A stretch of DNA of 7,417 nucleotides, from contig CAMMBX010000058.1 in assembly GCA_946494345.1 (NCBI GenBank), positions 1 through 7,417 of the forward strand, given 5' to 3'. This DNA is from an uncultured Mycoplasmatota bacterium (GTDB taxonomy: Bacteria; Bacillota_I; Bacilli_A; RF39; UBA660). This document shows positions 5,795-7,417 of the stretch, piece by piece. The stretch's first letter is position 1. Each line of letters opens with the position of its first letter. The notes under the pieces are model-generated. The model was not told the origin of the DNA and did not search any database. It was given only the letters and a program-made list of their open reading frames with translations. The position numbers were made by a program, and so were the translations under genes.

Positions 5795-6364
5795 ATGAAT
5801 TTAATACCCATGATTGTTGATAAAGAAATAAATGGTGAAAGAAGTTATGATATTTTTTCTAAGTTATTAAAGAATAGAATTATTATTTTAAGCGGAACTA
5901 TTAATGACGAATCTGCAAATACTATTGTTGCAGAACTACTCTATTTAGACTCTCTAAATCATGAAGATATCTCTCTTTATATTAATTCCCCAGGTGGTTC
6001 TGTAACAGCAGGTTTCGCTATCTATGATACGATGAATTTAATTAAAAGTGATGTCTCTACTATTTGCATGGGACTTTCTGCATCCATGGCTGCTTTTCTT
6101 CTTTCAAGTGGAAAAAAAGGTAAAAGATATGCTCTTGCTAACAGTGAAGTTATGATTCATCAACCTCTAGGAGGAGCGGAAGGTCAAGCGACAGAAATAA
6201 AGATAGCCGCTGAACATATTTTAAAAACTAAAAAAAAGCTAAATAAGATTCTAGCTTTAAACACCAATCAAAAATTAGAAAAAATAGAACAAGATACAGA
6301 AAGAGATTATTTTCTTGAAGCTAAGGAAGCTAAAGACTATGGACTAATAGATAAAGTTATCTAA
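5795..6364 (+). CDS. clpP: ATP-dependent Clp protease proteolytic subunit
   Basis: A 189-residue serine peptidase of the ClpP family, the tetradecameric barrel that degrades proteins fed to it by ClpX- or ClpC-type unfoldases in the cytoplasm. The whole family is covered: N-terminal [20 protein letters not shown], the oxyanion-loop NSPGGSV (64-70), catalytic Ser97 in GLSASM (93-98), His122 in MIHQPLGG (120-127) and Asp171 in TERD (168-171). This matches the E. coli triad numbering. ATG 5795 is preferred over the in-frame GTG at 5786 because that GTG is part of the AGGTGAT binding site (4-nt spacing) and the family normally begins MNLIP. It is slightly shorter than typical ClpP at the C-terminus. 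The gene's end forms the left arm of its own terminator and overlaps the convergent DUF3006 gene by 4 bp. Unfoldase partners are not in the window. Confidence 0.97.
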   Translation: MNLIPMIVDKEINGERSYDIFSKLLKNRIIILSGTINDESANTIVAELLYLDSLNHEDISLYINSPGGSVTAGFAIYDTMNLIKSDVSTICMGLSASMAAFLLSSGKKGKRYALANSEVMIHQPLGGAEGQATEIKIAAEHILKTKKKLNKILALNTNQKLEKIEQDTERDYFLEAKEAKDYGLIDKVI

Positions 6365-6402
6365 TCTACAAACACTTTATCCATTAGCTTTTTTATTTTT
6401 TT
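6344..6402 (+). terminator. clpP terminator embedded in two coding sequences
   Basis: CTAATAGATAAAGT (6344-6357, inside clpP) pairs with ACTTTATCCATTAG (6374-6387, inside the DUF3006 gene) with one mismatch over 14 bp, around a 16-nt loop that holds both stop codons. CTTTTTTATTTTTTT (6388-6402) follows. The T-run exists only in the plus direction, so it serves clpP. Confidence 0.75.
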
Positions 6403-6579
6403 CTTTCTCTGTTTAGTTTTCTTCTTATTAACAAAAACCTCTTTAGTATCACTATCTAAAGTAAGTACATCTCCTTCTTTAACAGAAGGAAGCTTATCTA
6501 TTCTATAAGTCATAACCCTACCTTTATCTAGTTCAACTACTACTAAATTATTCTCTATTCTATCAACAATTACTTCCAT
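6361..6579 (-). CDS. DUF3006-like small protein
   Basis: A 72-residue protein matching the pattern of DUF3006 proteins: [21 protein letters not shown] at the N-terminus, then a short beta-rich segment with EGDVLTLD (35-42). The function of this family is not established. The C-terminal 20 residues are extremely basic ([11 protein letters not shown]), and part of that tail is encoded antisense to the T-run of the clpP terminator, so it may be dictated by that overlap. ATG 6579 is chosen because the family begins MxVxxDR. However, the only good ribosome binding site, AAAGGAGGG (6618-6610), lies about 30 nt upstream. An in-frame extension to 6711 exists but looks unlike coding sequence. The gene is convergent with clpP and divergent from the HTH regulator. 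Confidence 0.7.
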   Translation of the reverse strand: MEVIVDRIENNLVVVELDKGRVMTYRIDKLPSVKEGDVLTLDSDTKEVFVNKKKTKQRKKKIKKLMDKVFVD

Positions 6580-6643
6580 AGGTTTAACATATTCACTAAA
6601 TATAAAAAGCCCTCCTTTCCACATAATATCTCTTTCTAAAGAC

Positions 6644-6672
6644 ACTATAACAGAAAGAAAAGCTTTTGAAAA
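6644..6672 (-). promoter_or_regulatory. Putative promoter of the DUF3006 gene
   Basis: The minus strand has TTTTCA (6672-6667), a 17-bp spacer and TATAGT (6649-6644) with an upstream TG (TGTTATAGT). Start near 6637 would precede the AAAGGAGGG site. A second candidate, TTAACT-17-TATAGT, lies farther upstream (-10 at 6729-6724), so the choice is uncertain. Confidence 0.4.
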
Positions 6673-6762
6673 ATTACGAAATTTCATTTTTAAGGAAATA
6701 TTTACCAGCAATTTTTAAATTCCACTATAGCAATTTAACAATTCTAAGTTAAAATATAAGAC

Positions 6763-6775
6763 AATTTTGAAAATT
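6763..6775. promoter_or_regulatory. AATTTT-G-AAAATT palindrome upstream of the HTH regulator
   Basis: A perfect 13-bp inverted repeat in the intergenic region between the divergent DUF3006 and HTH genes. With flanks, GACAATTTTGAAAATTCA (6760-6777) matches the Rpn-leader site at 3791-3808 in 17 of 18 bases. A candidate operator for autoregulation by the HTH protein; unproven. Confidence 0.42.
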
Positions 6776-6859
6776 CAAACTTTTTTATTTTTTAACTCAT
6801 AAAGTCCAGTTATGTTCAAGTATCAACAGTTCATACTTACAATAAACTTGGTGATTAAA

Positions 6860-7330
6860 TTGGTAGAAGTTGGAAACAGAATGGCAATGCTACGCCATGA
6901 CAATGATTTAAAACAAAAAGACGTTGCAAAAATATTAAATGTAAAAGAGAATACTTATTCTAAATGGGAAAAATGTTCTAATGATATACCTTTAGAAAAA
7001 ATTAATGTATTAGCAAATTTTTATAATGTTAATTTAGATTATTTACTAGGAATATCTAATAAGATAGAACATTCAGAGAACTTAAAGATTAATTATCAAA
7101 AGATATGTGAAAGGTTATTAGAACTTAGAAAAGAAAATCACTTAACTCAAAACAAATTAAGTGACAAAATAGGCTTCTTTCAAACTACTTACTCTAGTTT
7201 TGAAACAGGAGTAAGACGTCCTACTACTTATAAATTACTTTATATCGTTAATTTTTATAATGCTTCTATAGATTATGTTGTAGGTAGAACAAATATAAAA
7301 AAAACTTATATATCAAAAACAACTAAATAA
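6860..7330 (+). CDS. Transcriptional regulator with two tandem Cro/CI-type HTH domains
   Basis: A 156-residue DNA-binding protein consisting almost only of two XRE-family helix-turn-helix domains, about residues 5-65 and 84-144. They are recognisable copies of each other: LKQKDVAKILNVKENTYSKWE versus LTQNKLSDKIGFFQTTYSSFE, then NFYNVNLDYLLG versus NFYNASIDYVVG. The duplication suggests one chain may bind a two-half operator by itself. No sensor, protease or membrane domain is present, so the signal is unknown. The start is placed at TTG 6860, because GGTGAT (6850-6855) is exactly 4 nt upstream as in three other genes here and the protein then begins like ordinary XRE regulators. The ATG at 6812 has no binding site. 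Candidate targets are its own upstream palindrome and the Rpn leader. Confidence 0.82.
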   Translation: MVEVGNRMAMLRHDNDLKQKDVAKILNVKENTYSKWEKCSNDIPLEKINVLANFYNVNLDYLLGISNKIEHSENLKINYQKICERLLELRKENHLTQNKLSDKIGFFQTTYSSFETGVRRPTTYKLLYIVNFYNASIDYVVGRTNIKKTYISKTTK

Positions 7331-7352
7331 TTGTAAATTAACTGAAAATATA

Positions 7353-7417
7353 TTGACTAACGTTATCTAGTATGATACATTATAGTTAATGGGAGACTTG
7401 TTAACAAAATAAAAAGG
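7353..7417 (+). promoter_or_regulatory. Promoter and leader start of a gene beyond the window, copy B
   Basis: TTGACT (7353-7358), 17 bp, TACATT (7376-7381) with an upstream TG, then ATGGGAGACTTGT, all repeating the Rpn promoter (3938-3992, opposite strand). The window ends in AAAAAGG, which looks like the start of a GGAGG binding site as in copy A. It probably drives a gene just outside the window that shares control with the Rpn gene. Confidence 0.6.

Noticed and set aside
1..7417. tRNA, rRNA, insertion-sequence ends or a prophage module
   Set aside because: No cloverleaf, rRNA-like stretch, terminal inverted repeats with target duplication, integrase or phage structural gene was seen on either strand by reading.

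Overview
The window is very AT-rich, about 70% or more A+T outside one short patch. It uses strong GGAGG/GGTGAT ribosome binding sites, sigma-A-type promoters often with an extended -10, and short hairpin-plus-T-run terminators. Together with the gene content this suggests a low-GC Bacillota/Mycoplasmatota-type bacterium, possibly gut-associated. That assignment is an inference; no rRNA or other taxonomic marker is present.

Layout. Positions 118-642 (+) encode a small flavin-reductase-fold FMN protein. Two back-to-back hairpin terminators (645-680, 691-730) separate it from a convergent 626-residue gene (812-2692, -). That protein is membrane-anchored, has a SipW/TasA-like N-terminal region and ends in a formylglycine-generating-enzyme/C-type-lectin-like domain. 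Its last ~40 codons (about 815-942) are G+C-rich, depleted in A on the coding strand and almost all NNC/NNT. This is the signature of the variable region of a diversity-generating retroelement (DGR) target. A stem-loop straddles the stop codon, just where DGR targets carry their 3' recognition structure. No reverse transcriptase or template repeat is in the window, so the retroelement would have to act from elsewhere.

Upstream are a tandem repeat with two DnaA-box-like cores (2769-2813), a diverged Rpn/PD-(D/E)XK-type gene (2838-3737, -) and a long structured leader (3738-3990) with its own promoter. Next come a TGS-plus-uridine-kinase-like nucleoside kinase (4013-5668, -), divergent clpP (5795-6364, +), a DUF3006-like small protein (6361-6579, -) overlapping clpP tail-to-tail by 4 bp, and a regulator made of two HTH domains (6860-7330, +). 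The window ends in a promoter (7353-7417) that is a near copy of the Rpn promoter, presumably for a gene beyond the edge.

The kinase and clpP look like core genes. The putative DGR target, the Rpn gene, the duplicated promoter and the palindromes shared by the Rpn leader and the HTH upstream region look accessory. Four genes share one start signal, GGTGAT-N4-start (ATG, ATG, GTG, TTG), and I used it to set their starts.
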